A stretch of DNA of 64,000 nucleotides, taken from assembly GCA_014925825.1 (NCBI GenBank), contig JACGCK010000024.1, positions 248,001 to 312,000 of the forward strand. The letters are read 5' to 3'. Every line of letters starts with the position of its first letter. Position 1 is the stretch's first letter. The position numbers and the translations under genes are program-made. This stretch comes from Pholiota molesta (lineage: Eukaryota > Basidiomycota > Agaricomycetes > Agaricales > Strophariaceae). Positions 12,538-24,884 of this stretch are shown one piece after another. Below the pieces are notes generated by a model. It saw only the letters and a program-made list of their open reading frames with translations, made no database searches and was not told the origin of the DNA.

Positions 12538-15500
12538 GCTGTGATTAAAAAGAGAAACGGCTCACTGGCATGGACTTTACGACTACCGCATGACGCGTAC
12601 TTTACTTTTACTTGGTAGACAGCGGGGGTTTAGGTCTCGAGGTGTATAGAGACGACATGGACTACGAAGCTGTTGGACTTCGGACTTTTGGACTACTTAT
12701 ATATAGTAGATTATAATGATGTAGGAATGACTTACTATCTAAATTTAACATCGCATTACGCTGCATGGATTTAGAATGGAAAGCTATGAATACATCTACC
12801 TCTTTAAAAACCGTCAAATTTACTACCACTGTACAACCTAAAACGGGAAAAAAATTCTCGTTAAAATCATAGTTTGTGGGGTTCAAATTACTCAGTCAGC
12901 TCGTCCGACGTCAACAATAAATTCTATGTATTTTGCTACTCTAGGCAAGAGAAGAGCGATATGCATTCGTATATATTTATAGCCTTATCAATGTGACAAT
13001 GTCTGCCTCACTGTATGGAGACGATATTCAGATGTTCTTACTGTCAGTTACCGGCGCTGAAACTGTTAGAAAAATGCATGGCTGTTGCCGCTACATATGA
13101 GTCAAGGCATCAATGCATACGCCGCCCGGATAGAGACAATCGCAGATATGTCGAGATACACAATGACCGATGCGCCTGCCAATGCAGAATGATTAATGAT
13201 TAATGAAGACTCAGAGAATGACATGAGATTCGGACATGCTGAGACCGTCATCCTCGATAAGCAACGGCCTACATACCAGTGGCTTATTATGTAGGGACCG
13301 ATAGATCCAAGATCATCCTATGCTCATAAGCGATCGTTGGCGGCGGAGGTGCTGAAGCCACAGCTCAATCCCCCCCACCTATGCTCCACAAACAGGTCGA
13401 GTGACCACCCACTTACATATTTATGACCTACAACAATAGCCAGTAATTAACACCATGAGGCGAGCAATTAAGCATCTCGTGTATTACCATATACCCGACC
13501 ACCCCATGATCCATATTCCGCTGTTTCAAGGCCACGCAACGCAGCAGAACTGAATACATACACACTTCACTCCGAGTCGGTAATAGAACATGGGTCAAGT
13601 GGCCTGTGGCTACGTAGCTCCAAGCCTTTACGAGCCAGATACAGGAGAGTGGTTATCGCCACACGCACTAAGCTTCTTCCCTGTACACTTTAGCCCACGC
13701 CTTCCATCGACGATCCGCCGGTATACTACGCGTCGGATAGGCGTTACCGCTGTGATTGCAGGCCATGTGCCACCACCGTGACTGCCCGACGAGGATGTCA
13801 CCATCTCATTTGGCTGGAAACGTACTATGTATGGCCAGTCTCCTATACAGACACCTTCCTTCGTGATGAACGGACGAGCACTTGCAAATTGCAGGGTTCA
13901 GTATTCGACTTGAGCAAGCAGGCAGGCCCGCTCCGAGGCTGGGGCACGCGCACACGCGATAAACATTACAACATTACAACTGACACAGCAAAGCGCAGCC
14001 TTTCCGGGCATCCACCGCCCGCTCGTGCGCGCACATTCCGTGCCTGGCGCCACGCGAGTTAGAGAGGATCATCGGCGGGTCCTCCTCTAGCGGGGAGGAG
14101 CTGGAGAGCAAATCGGATAGGCCGGCCTAGGAGGCGGCGCGCGCGCGAACCTCAACCTTTTATTACGCAGGCGCAGATAGACTTGGACTCGGACTCGGGC
14201 GCCACAGGCCACAGGAGATTCTGCGGAGGAGGAGTAAACCGTAGGTAAAACCGAAAATGCACGCGATAGTGGCGAAAGCGAAAGCCACCACAGGCTCGCA
14301 CACGCGGACATTAACAGCTCGGGGAGAAGGATCCGTGCGCTAACGCTAACACGAAGCGAATCTTGACCCAAGTCGCGGGCGTACATGGTATCTGTCTTCT
14401 GCGCCGTGATGGGATTAGGTGGCAGGGGCTAGGGGAGAGGAATGCGCACTTTTGTCGATGGTGGCAGCGGCGAGGGTTGATGGAATCTGCCACGCGCTGC
14501 AGAGAAGCGTCCGGCCACCCGCCCGGGCTCGGTGCAAATTGTTGCGTGAAAGGATCCTGTAGATCTGCGTGTCCTTCCAAGTCTTCGTGGGGGGAGGCGA
14601 GCGCGTTGTGCCCAAGTATAGGGCGGACTAGCGGGCGGCGGTGCTCGTCCGGTAGTGCTGTCGGCTGGATCATCTGGGCGCGGTGGGCGAGTGTAGTGGG
14701 AGGCTCGGGGATCCACATGGATAGAGTAGGATGGGTGCAGAGCGACAATTAGCTCTGGGGCACCGCTCGGAGAATTGAATGCCGAAAGGCGCATCGAGAT
14801 CGAGGGGTGGGAGGTGTGTGTCGACGTTACGTTCGATGAGCGTCGCGCAAGTAAAGAGATAACGAAACTCTCGCGTGCCTTCGCTGTGTTTGCTCCACTC
14901 GTGGATGAAAGAAAGTGTATCGAGAGGCATCTGCGTCGGTGTCCGTGGGACGCCGCTCCCGGGAGGCTGCCGCGCCAGATGTCGGTCACCATCGACCAGC
15001 TTGAATTACGAGAACGAGGGCGCGTGGGGAGGCTTTAGTAAGAGAAGTGTCTTCTTTTGACCGCCTTCTCGATTTCGGACGATAGAAGATGCGCGCCTGC
15101 TTGCTTGGGCCCGACGCAGCGCTTCTTTATTTCCAGCCTCGTCTGAGATTGTGTCCGCCTTCGCTCCAAGATTACAAGACGGGCAATGGCGATCTCTACA
15201 GAAAGAGCGTCGTCGAAACAGGCCGTGTCATTCGAGTCCAAATTCAAATTCAAATTCGGTTTCAGAGGATGACGACGTCCAACAATAAGTCTCGTACTCG
15301 CTACGTCAGATTCAACCCCAAAGGCGCACCGATGCCCCACCGAGTATGTGTTAGTCGAGTAATATATTACAGTGCAGAACATGAGACAAATTCAAAAGAT
15401 AGGCGATACCAGCACGCAGCGCGAACCAATAGCGGGGCTCGCTTCAGCTTCAGGAAGCGCGATGCTTGATCGAGCCGAAGGGTATCAGATAGAGCAGACG

Positions 15501-16413
15501 CTCTCGAGGCCAAAGTTGGGCTCGAAGCGCTGATGAGGCGGACATAAATGTAGCTAATGGCCATAGAAGATCCCGTTGGGTAACGCAGAGGAGATTTGGC
15601 TACAATCGAGAGGGATATCATGACGCAGTGGCGTCTATAATTCGAAGTCGGCGAGCCCAAGTGGATGATCATCCAACAGAGAAAACACTTGGGGGTTTGC
15701 CTCTATCGTCGAGAAGAGAAAGGAAGAAGGAATAGGTCTGCTTCTCCAAGCTGCGGTTTTTTCGGGCAACACAAGGATGCATCTTGCGAGATGGCACGAA
15801 GCCCGCATTAGAGGATTATCCAGTGATGTCAATCCAAGTTCTGCGCGTGGCTGAGAACATCAACAACGTGTTCTCCAGGCTTTTGCTTACAGGAGTGAAA
15901 CAAAATGAGCACTGCCGGTGTCCCATGAAGCTCAGCGAAAGCAGCGGACCGCGGGTGAGGTCGACTAGAGAACAAGGCCGCCTATTATTGAAGCTTCCAA
16001 GCTTCACCTTCGACGATTTATCAGTGGCAGAGCATATCTCGGTGTTCAGATCACCCAAGTTTAGAACAGAAGACGTGGTGGAGGGGGGAGAAGCCGGCGT
16101 GGGAGATGTCGAAAGTTGATATGGTGTTGATGAATGGAGACAGCACGTCGCTTCTGCATCTCAGCAACTGACCAGGCTGAGCTGATGCATCGCCATCCGT
16201 AGCTACCCGCTATAACGGGATGAGCGTCTCCCCGATAATCATTCATGCTGCTGCCGAACATGTCTCGGCGGTTTCGTATAAAGACGGCGCCCAGTTTCTC
16301 CTGCTGGCTCCTCACCCCACGGTCACCTTCATCCCTTTCAATTCTTCGTTCTTCACACATCTTCAATCTCAACGACTTCATAAGCTCATTCTATCACGCA
16401 ACACACAAGCATC
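12538..16413. other. Long gene-poor interval
   Basis: About 3.9 kb without a supportable gene. Roughly 12.6-13.9 kb is AT-richer. About 13.9-15.0 kb is GC-rich with overlapping open frames on both strands, the largest 187 codons on minus at 14429-14992; their compositions are Arg/Pro/Ser-heavy and family-less, as expected of shadow frames. TATAAAG at 16277-16283 belongs to the next gene. Confidence 0.5.
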
Positions 16414-16960
16414 ATGAACTTCCTTACAAACTTCGTCTTCGCCATCCTCGCATTCCTCTCGCTCGTCTCAGCAGCGCCCATAGAGGCCCGCGACGTCTTC
16501 GTCCCGCCCGTGCTCACCCCGAACAGCCACTCCGTCTGGAAAGTGGGCAGCAAACAGACAGTGACCTGGTACGCTCAAATTCCAAATCTGTCATCGGATG
16601 ATGTGCTGACAAGTGATCCGTTTGTAGGGACGTCAAGAGCCCTCCGGCCCAGATCACCAACACCGAGGCGCAAGTCATCCTGGTAACCAACGGGCGTCTG
16701 GACTTCGGTACGTCCTGGATTCCACTCCTATTTCCCCAAAATTAAACATCGTCCACAGAGCACCCCCTGGCCAAGGGCATCGACGTACTCACCGGCAAAG
16801 CCCATATCGTCGTGCCCAAAGTCACTCCAGGCAAGAACTACCAGATCCTAGGTCCGTCCGTTCTTCCTTTCTGCTTGACGTGCATTTGGCTGATGGGCAT
16901 GGGATGGCAGTGTTCGGCGACTCTGGGAACACCGGCGAGTTCTTCACGATCACGGATTGA
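16414..16960 (+). CDS. Small secreted KRE9/KNH1 N-terminal domain protein
   Basis: Four exons (16414-16568, 16628-16707, 16759-16851, 16911-16960) encode 125 residues. A clear signal peptide (FVFAILAFLSLVSA) precedes a single beta-sandwich domain. The domain has the landmarks PVLTPNSHSVWKVGSKQTVTW, where the family has the 'W.vG....vtW' pattern, and ends VFGDSGNTGEFFTITD, like the family's 'lfGdSGn.s..FtI'. In yeast this domain type occurs in Kre9/Knh1, which are needed for cell-wall beta-1,6-glucan; in mushrooms it is common in Ser/Thr-rich GPI-anchored proteins. This copy ends directly after the domain, with no Ser/Thr tail or GPI signal, so it should be freely secreted. A TATA box lies about 135 bp upstream. 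Confidence 0.8.
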
Positions 16961-17291
16961 AACACTGCACTGCGGGCATGGCGTGCAACGATTTGTGAAC
17001 GAACGGACAAGACCCTCTTACGAAAACCCCGGACAATTAATTGGACTTTGACTTGCATTGTATCATAGCTTTCTTTTCGTTCTTGTACTACCATTCTGGA
17101 CTTGGTTTCGTTCCTACTACCCTAGATTTTTCTTCTTCGTAATTCCTCTTTGTTGCTTGGCGTAATTGCTCGCATTGTATTCGTATCTTGTTACATTTTT
17201 GCTGCGGTAGCTTTGATATGAGAACTTTTTCAATAGATTCACAGGACATCCCGAACATTCGGAAACGAGTGTGCACTGTGGATGGGTTCTG

Positions 17292-17384
17292 TGTTGTTAT
17301 TCGGAAATGGGACTCGTCGAACGCAGACACGCCGGCGCTTGTCGAACACGACTGGTACACGATGTCTAATCCATCGAAAATCGA
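17292..17384 (+). repeat. 93-bp direct repeat, left copy
   Basis: Starts TGTTGTTATTCGGAAATG and ends near the ATCGAAAATCGA motif. It matches 17569-17662 at roughly 88% identity in the same orientation. The two copies bracket a fragment of D-lactate dehydrogenase coding sequence. Confidence 0.75.
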
Positions 17385-17387
17385 CCA

Positions 17388-17510
17388 GGACCGCCGCCGT
17401 CGTCAGACGCATGGTGGAGAAGCACCACGGCACGGGGTTCCAGCTCGCGCGCACGAAGGAGGGGGCGGGGAGCGACAGGAAGAACGCGCACCATGCAGGG
17501 CTGGCGCGGT
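17388..17510 (+). pseudogene. Ectopic fragment of D-lactate dehydrogenase coding sequence
   Basis: About 120 bp encode, in one open plus-strand frame, [19 protein letters not shown] and SDRKNAHHAGLA. This corresponds to the cofactor-binding domain of the dehydrogenase at 3913-6416 ([27 protein letters not shown]), with a four-residue in-frame deletion (EEAEELW region shortened to EGAG). There is no start, domain context or splice continuation, so it is a displaced fragment rather than a gene. Its GC-rich composition resembles the donor exon and not the AT-richer surroundings. Confidence 0.75.
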
Positions 17511-17568
17511 CTGCTTTGGTCCTGATGACGGTCTTTTTCGGCGCGAATCCTGGGTGAAATTGGGGGTT

Positions 17569-17662
17569 TGTTGTTATTCGGAAATGTGCCAGTCGAACGA
17601 CGACACGCCGGCGCCTCGTCGAACCACGACTGGTACACGATGTCTAATCCATCGATAATCGA
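17569..17662 (+). repeat. 93-bp direct repeat, right copy
   Basis: Second copy of the repeat at 17292-17384, in the same orientation, ending ATCGATAATCGA. The two copies share the internal stretch ACGACTGGTACACGATG exactly. No open frame or family was recognised in the repeat. Confidence 0.75.
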
Positions 17663-18633
17663 TTGATTACTTGCGCAGCATTGAATTCACGTACCTGGGG
17701 TTTGTCTTCTGTTTCTCCTCCGTATGTCCAAATCAGAATTCAAATCATGACATCTTCATTATGCCTGACTCCATCGGCGCTTATTGTGTAGTGCAAGGTC
17801 ACCGGTCAAGCTTAGGTCAAGCGCCATCCATCAGGATGAACTACTTGACATTTCCTCGCAGTTTCTATCGAGTGCAAAATGAACTTCCTCGACGTGAGGT
17901 ATGTGTGTATTGTATTGCAAGATAAGAGAGAATCTCTATGAAGCTCGCCGTTGTTTCATCTTTATGAGGTTACGTAGGTGAAGTTCTGACAATATAAAGT
18001 TCCAGGCCTCTCATTTATTTCTGGGGTCACAATACGGGGATCTTTCAACTTCATGAAGGATGCAAGTAATACCTTTCCTATCCCTCTATCCTACACAAAT
18101 AATTATTCACATCCACGGTATGCGCGATCACTGTCATAGACCTATAAATAGACATTAATCAGAGATTGGAGGTTTCCCAAGAACTACAGTTTACAGACTT
18201 CTACAGATGGTCTGGTTGAAGATGTAGACTTGTCAAGACCATTTCCAAAATCCTCCTGGTTCAGCCAGGACTTAGAAGCCGTTGAATCGCCCTTCGACCG
18301 CTGAAAGGACTACCCATCCTATCCTCAGGCGTTGTGTTCCTGTCATAAGACGCTCTTCCCGCTGTTGTCATACGAATGAAAAGAAGCAGACGGTCGAGGC
18401 ATTATGGTGAGAAGCATGTGCAGCTTATCAGAGGACGAGACGGCGGAAGAGGCCGTGGAGGTGATGGCTTCTTCGGCTGCAGTAACGTTTGAACACAAGT
18501 CACATGGGGTCAGTCATAACCGAGTCCATATATAAACGCCCCGCGCGAACATACGATGCTCCGACGCCCCACCACGTCCACTCCCCGTCCAGCTCGCCCG
18601 CCTCCCCCCCCTCGTCGCCCACCCACACCCCCG
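17663..18633. other. Intergenic, promoter region of the following gene
   Basis: No gene recognised. TATATAAA at 18528-18535 lies about 100 bp before the start at 18634 and is the likely TATA element. A pyrimidine-rich leader (CCTCCCCCCCCTCG-type runs) precedes the ATG, common in highly expressed fungal genes. Confidence 0.5.
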
Positions 18634-19798
18634 ATGAAGATGTTCGCCCCGCTCCAAAGCCTGGTCGCCGCTGTCGCGCTGTGCGCCCTGTGCGTGCAGG
18701 GGTCGCCGCTGGCCCGCCGGGATGTCATCGCGCCGAAGATTACGAGCCCGAACGCGGGCTCGGTGTGGCCTGTGGGGTCGACGCAGACGGTGACGTGGTA
18801 AGCTCTTCATGCCTCGCCCCTGTCCATGCCGGTGGGGGGCTGCCCGGGGTGTGTGTGGTGGACGACGCAGCGTGCTGATTGTGATGCGTGCAGGGATACC
18901 TCGAACTTCCCTCCTGTGTCGCAGATCACGAATATCATGGGCAAGGTTATTCTTGGGCAGGACGCGAACAACAGCTTGAACCTGGACTTTGGTGGGTTTC
19001 CTTTCTTCTGTCAGAAGGCTGTGACACCTGGCGAGGGAGCCTGTCTAGCGGATCAAATTGGAAATGTGGAGTGAGGGAGTTGGACTACATGTTTGGGCGT
19101 GTCCTCAGAACTGCTGCGGCTGTAGCCTCATTGACGATTCATTACAACTAACATAGTCTCTATTCCCTTCGCATTTCACTTTCAATGTTTAAATTTAAAC
19201 AGTCACTAATGCTTTTCGTCCATAGACCATCCGCTCGCCCAGAACTTCAATCTTACAGACGGGAGTGTCCAAATCACGGTCCCAACTGTCGCGCCTGCGG
19301 ATAACTATCTCATCGTCTGTAAGTGAACACTCCCGCCTTACATGTTTATCCGCACGCGCAACTGCTCATTTCATTTACCTTCATAACGAACGTGCAGTAT
19401 TCGGCGACTCCGGCAACACCAGTCCCGACTTCTCCATCACGAACATCTCCGTCCCCGCTTCACCCACAACTTCTGCCTCAACGACGTCGGACACGCCCAT
19501 CACCACGCCGATTCCGATTACGGGCTCGACGATTACCGGTGGAGACTCAACGTCCACCGCTGTTACCACTGACTCTCTTCCTACCGGGACTAGTACGGAT
19601 GCGACTACTTCGCCGGCAGCCACGTCTACGACACCGGGGTCCACGAGCGGCTCTGCTAGTACTAATTCCACTGCTAGTCCTGCACTAGCGACGACCACTA
19701 CCGCGAGCACCGCGTGGTCCATCCACCGCAGCGGCACCACCAGCATGCGCACGCTCTCGCTGTTCATCTGCGCCGGGCTCGCGCTCGTTCTGGTTTAA
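18634..19798 (+). CDS. GPI-anchored Ser/Thr-rich protein with KRE9/KNH1 N-terminal domain
   Basis: Four exons (18634-18797, 18894-18991, 19226-19318, 19398-19798) encode 251 residues. A signal peptide (LVAAVALCALCVQG) is followed by the domain segment SPNAGSVWPVGSTQTVTW through LFGDSGNTSPDFSI. A tail of about 110 residues is almost entirely Ser/Thr/Ala/Pro and ends in a hydrophobic segment (LSLFICAGLALVLV) typical of a GPI-attachment signal. The protein should sit on the outer plasma-membrane face or in the wall. It shares intron positions with the gene at 16414, so they are paralogues differing by the presence of the tail. Intron 2 is long for this window (234 bp). The first Met of MKMFAPL was chosen; the third residue could also start. 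Confidence 0.83.
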
Positions 19799-20690
19799 TA
19801 GAACGAATCGCAGCACGGCCCCCCAAGTTCCATTGACCCACGTTACTCGCAACGCACCGATAGGACTGAACATAAATCATTAAATGTACCAAACCAAACG
19901 CCTCTCGTCACGCCTCGTACTCCGGATGCACGGCCCCCGTCCCGCGTCCCGACTGTTCCTGTCCCATTCCTATGCCGACCAGCGGACTGTCTACATAGTT
20001 TCCTACGTTCCTCGGTCATGAACCACGCACGCCCCTCCACCGATACGCCCAAACCAAACGCCATCCCCGTTCTGTAAATACTCATACCCCCTTGCCTTCA
20101 TAATATCATATCCCCCCCCCGTTTACCCCACGAACGATGCATCCATACCACGCCCCGTCCGCGATTTTAGCCTGATCTGTCTGCGCCCCATCTATTTAGG
20201 ACTACGTACTACTTCTGTCTTGCCTTGATCTGACGTTTCGCATGCTTGTAGGCCTGAAACGCTAGTTGCGTCGCGGTCGCGCGAGTGAGATACATACATA
20301 GTGCTTTGGACTTTTTTTTCTTCTTTTTTTTTTTTGGTTACGACTCGGAGGCGATGTGCATGTACTACTAGCAGCATTATACGACAATGAACGCTTTTTG
20401 CTTTATCTGAATTATGTTTCGTGAACGTGGAAGAGTTGACTGTTCTTGTTTTTCCGCTAGGTTTGTCTCGATCGTTGTTGCAGAATCGTAGCGAGATCAC
20501 GCAGTGTTGTAGATTCTGAATGGCTTGTAAAAGTTGACTGTTCTTTTATTCAGCTCAGTTCGTCGTGTCATTGACGCATACGGTAACCAGATAATGCAGT
20601 TGTGGGATTTCCAAGGGTTAAACGTAGATGATGTATTTAATTCGTGTATAAATACTATATACAAACGGAACATGCTTTTCTCTTGTTTTA
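19799..20690. other. Intergenic between convergent genes
   Basis: No gene recognised. It contains a C-run near 20113 and a T-run near 20312-20336, likely part of the 3' untranslated and terminator regions of the converging genes. Confidence 0.5.
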
Positions 20691-22195
20691 TCACTGACGT
20701 CGGGCGAACATGCGATAGAACATGACCAGAAATCCTTCTGTTCCCTTGGCTGGCTGCACAAGTTTGTTCCCTTCGTAATCAGAGCTGAAGATTTCCAGCG
20801 TCGCAGCTCTATCGGTACCCTATATCAGATATTTCAGGTCAATGCGTATCTCCGAATCAGATTTTTTCCTCGCCACTCACAATCATAATTGCGGGGAAGC
20901 CTGGATTGAATGGGACGATGCTCTCGAGGTAGGCAATGTGTTCGGCGGTAAGAGTGATATCGAGGGCCTCGAGATTGGCAACCAAATGTTCGACCTTTCG
21001 TCCGCCGACGAGAGGGAAAACAAAGGAAGTCTTGTGCATCAGGTACGCAATCGCCACTGTACGAAATAAGATTCACTCCATGAGTATGAGTTTCTGAGTG
21101 TTGATCCGAATAGAGACGTACCAGAAGTGATGTGCTTTGCGCCGACCTCCTTGGCGACTTTCTCAAGTGCGCGACTCATCTGTGTCTCCTGTTCGTTCCT
21201 CCGCCAGTCTTGGCCCATCATTGCGCGCCCGTTCTCCCCAGAGGCAGCGCGCCTCTCCTCTTCTTCGTCCGTGCGCAGCTTTCCGGCAGCGACGACGTTC
21301 CAAGGTGCGAGCGCCATGCCCTCGGAGCGCGCCATGGGGATGATCTCGCGCTCGAATGAGCGGTCCATGACGTTCCAGAGGCCTTGATAGATGACGAAGG
21401 GCGTCAGCGCATGATCGCGCGCGTATTGATTTGCTTTGGCTACGACCCAAGCCGGCATATCAGATGCGCCCTGAAGTGAAGTAACAAGGAGATCATTTCA
21501 AGTTAGACTCATGATCGCAATAAGTGATTGACGAATTCGGAACGTACCAGGTAAAGGACCTGTCCTCGCTGTACCAGGGCATGCAAGGACTGCATGACTT
21601 CTTCAACGGATGTACTCCACTCCCAAAAGTGAACATAGAGGAGATCGATGTAGTCAGTTCGCAGGTTCTCCAGCGACAATTTCACAGACATGTGTAGGGA
21701 TTTGGAACTGTTGCCCACAAATAGCACTTTGTGATTGGGATCGTGAACGTGCGTATTGTTGGAATACTACAGAGAAATAATAGTCGGTAAACAGGTTGAA
21801 TATGAACTGTAAATAGACGGATTATGTACTTGCCTTGGTCGCGATAAAAAGCTTGTCGCGGATACCACGCTTTTCCGCCCATTCCCCAATGAAGCGCTCG
21901 GACGAACCGTCTTGGCTGTGAACGAAGAGATGAACATTGTGGGTTGCTCACGAATACCACGAATCACTCACTAGATGTTTGCGGTATCGATGAAGTTGCC
22001 GCCCAGGTCGAAGTAGGCATCCAAGAGCTTGAAGCTCGAGTCCTTATCCATCGACCCCATCCCTTGATCCGCCCACTTGTCGCCAATGCTCATGGCGCCC
22101 AGCTGAATAGGCGAGACATGGACACCTGCTCTGGACGATAGCAGACGATAGCGGGAGAGACCGGATGGATGGGGAGTAGCGGTGTTGGAAGTCAT
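20691..22195 (-). CDS. Aldo/keto reductase, aryl-alcohol dehydrogenase type (copy 1)
   Basis: Six exons encode an NADP(H)-dependent aldo/keto reductase resembling fungal aryl-alcohol dehydrogenases (AKR9/AAD group), which interconvert aromatic aldehydes and alcohols. All four catalytic positions of the family can be placed: Asp in GGNFIDTAN, Tyr in the NIYQDGSSE segment across an intron, Lys in LFIATK and His in [12 protein letters not shown]. The NADP-binding C-terminal part shows [19 protein letters not shown]. The last exon ends [18 protein letters not shown]-like element on the minus strand lies near 22244-22249, about 50 bp before the start. It is a close paralogue of the gene at 29458, which is read in the opposite direction. 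A role in aromatic aldehyde detoxification or lignin-related redox cycling is inferred. Confidence 0.87.
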
Positions 22196-22254
22196 CTTTC
22201 TTGGAGTAGTGGGTGGGTACTAGGACGGCGGGTTGGAGGCGTCTTTATACGTGC

Positions 22255-22850
22255 GGACTACGACATAAGTACGCGTTCGGACGGCAGACCTTTCTTGTGG
22301 CTACGTATTGGGAGACTCGTAGATGCCTATTGAACCTACGCGTCCGAGCGGCAGACATTATTCAACTTTAAGTGTGTAATCCAAGCGGCATCGCTGGAAT
22401 TGGAAACCTGTATGCCAAATGCGGAGTGGGTTTTAGTTCACCCACTTCAAGACATAGGGGTCGGAATATATTTTTTCAGAAGTTCGGCACTTGGTGAACG
22501 TTGCTCATCCACAATACTCAGAACATTCTCCTTGCGATTAACGTCGGAGGAGCTGATTGAAACACCGGGAAGCCAGGGTTGGTGTCGACATATAACCTTT
22601 CGAGCGGCAGGCTGCTCACTACTTTCGTACAGGTCTGGGTAACTTTATTGTCTGAAAGTTTGGCTCGTACGTTGCTCGTACGATAAAGCACCGATCTTCG
22701 TATTTGTGCATTACTAAAGCGATTACGCGCTTGAGCTGCTGACGCCTATTTGCTGAGCAGAACACCGAGTGCAATGTTGTGTGAGGGTGTAACGCAGCGT
22801 AGTAGATTCGAAGGTTTCGAAAGAGGTAGGTGCATTCATAGCTTTTCACG
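22255..22850 (+). repeat. ~600-bp diverged direct repeat, copy 1
   Basis: Similar in the same order and orientation to 24885-25465. Shared landmarks are a CGGACGGCA block, a CGCGTCCGAGCGGCAGA block, GGAAACCTGTATGCCAAATG, and TTTGTGCATTACTAAAGCG. It lies just upstream of aldo/keto reductase 1 and downstream of RTA1-like gene B. Identity is patchy, with indels. No coding potential recognised. Confidence 0.65.
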
Positions 22851-23037
22851 CTTGTCTATGCAATGTAACGGTTGTATTTAGGTAGTAAATACTGCTACAT
22901 CATTATGATACTATATTTTCGTACTCCATTTTGTCTATATACAGTTTGAAGCTTCAAGCCCACCTTCTATAAAGAAAAAAAGTATGTGTCATGCGTAACC
23001 GTAAAGTCCTTTATTTCTCCCCACTTTTCGTGAAAGC

Positions 23038-24526
23038 TCAAACAACAAGCGTCGACGTTGACGTCCGAGTAACTGGCACAGGGTTGCGTTGCAGAAGGAA
23101 CATGCCGGGGTGCACGAAGTTTATTGTGTATATCGCTAGGACTATCATCATACCGTCCAATACATCTGAATGAAAGAGATATAGTCAGTTGAAGGGGACA
23201 TGATGCCAATTGGTTTAGACGTACTAAAGTAGACTTGTGTGTGAATCACTCTGCCGTGCCAGCCGTCTGCGAGCTCGATGATTCGGTAGACACCACTGCA
23301 TAAGTAGACGCAAAGCTCATGAGTACAGGGCGTAGTTATTGCGAGTTGACCGTCGAGGCGGCTCACCGAATGAAGAGGACGATGGTGCTGAAGGCCACGC
23401 CGTAGGTCATGGTTCGTAGTTTTGGAGTGAACACCCCACGACCGACGTCGCCTTCCATGGCGGAAGATTTGGAGCCGCCATGCTTCCCTCGTACAATCAC
23501 GTTATCGGAATGTGCATCCTTGTTGTAATCAATGAAGTATACAATGGCGCAGACAGAAAAAATGACGATGATGACTGCGATGGATGATATCGACGGTCAG
23601 TACGTTTTTTTCTGCTGCAAATCTAGATTAATAGTGACTGACTGAGTTGGAAAACGATTCCGCCTAACATAATGTTGGAGCCCTGGTGAAGTTAGGTTTT
23701 TCGTTAGAAAAAGAGATCAATGTACATAAAAACACATATACACACTCTGTTGGCTCCGGCTAGAGTATTTGCGCCCGATGCAACGCCGCCTCCGAGGCCC
23801 TGTACTACCAATGATACGACGTCCTGAGGCGAAAGTTCAGAAATATAAAGATTTATATCAGTGTTGCGCGTTACTCACGCAAGATGTAAAGATAATGGTA
23901 TCTGCAGCAATGTCATTAGCGCGTGCTCACGAATAAAGTACGACGAAGACATACAAAGTCTGGGTCTCATCCTGCTGTACTTCTGTCCCAATGCTCGGAT
24001 GATGCGTCCGAATATCACAAAATTTGCGGCAAGCAGGGGTGTGGGTGCGATAATAGTAGCTGTTATCCTTGAAGAACAGAATAGCCGTCAGTCAAGTCAG
24101 TCAGCAAACATATCACCTCACCAACGTACTCGATTTTGAAAGGTGTGTTATTGAGTGGCGAGAAACTCGACCAAAGTCGACTGGCCCATCCCAAGATCTC
24201 CAGAGACCCACAGAGAATAGCGGTTGAAAACAGGAACCATTGGCGATATCTCACAGCTTGGCCCACATGTACCACTATTTTGACGTCGATGAGCAGGGAC
24301 GATATCGATGATCAGTCTGGAGACGTACAAGTGGAAAGACTAAATAGCACGATGAAGATGATAGCAACTGCTTCTGAGGGTATGTAACCGTACAGAGCCG
24401 TTGGGTCGTCTTGGGTGGGGACTGGACGAAGATATGGGGTATTTAATTAGTGAAGGAGACTATATCGATTCCTGATTCTATCTTGAGATGAGGGTGACAC
24501 TGACCAGTCCCGTTGTTGACAGACAT
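23038..24526 (-). CDS. RTA1-like multi-pass membrane protein (copy B)
   Basis: A paralogue of the gene at 11122 with the same exon pattern. The first exon is tiny (MSVNNGTG, 24526-24505). Later exons carry YGYIPSEAVAIIF, GQAVRYRQWFLFSTAI, LCGSLEILGWASRLWSS, APTPLLAANFVIFGRII, QGLGGGVASGANTLAGAN, the variable loop rich in charged residues, GVYRIIELADGWHGRV, and DVLDGMMIVLAIYTINFV. The C-terminus is Thr/Ser-rich and stops at 23038-23040. About seven membrane segments are expected. A minus-strand TTTATAAA near 24588 is the likely TATA element. The gene lies between the two copies of a ~600-bp repeat, suggesting that a segment carrying it was duplicated or inserted. Substrate unknown; family knowledge points to lipid or drug resistance. 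Confidence 0.83.
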
Positions 24527-24884
24527 CCTAATGACGAGATAAAAAAGAGCGTGGAAGAGTTGGAATTTGATAGGGAGAACGCTCTGACCTTTATAAACGC
24601 ATATAGTGAAAGGGTACTACGAGTTGGAATTCGGTACATCTCCAGGTCCATGTGCCGAACATACGCCATTGACAAAGGATCGCAAACCCACGCCGCCACG
24701 GAAATTTTTTTGCCGGTGACATATCATTGCTGCAGACATTTTTCACGGTGAAAACCCATGGGGAATGACAGTGCGCAGTGATATTTCAAGTGGTAGCTGA
24801 GGAAAAGGGTGTTGTTTCCGTCTTGTTTATCTGCCTTGAACGTCCTGAGGCATCAGGCATCATCTCGCTGAAAAGCACACGGTC

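Noticed and set aside
14429..14992. 187-codon minus-strand frame in the gene-poor interval
   Set aside because: Ser/Pro/Arg-rich without family motif, splice partner or start context; equally long frames overlap it on the other strand.
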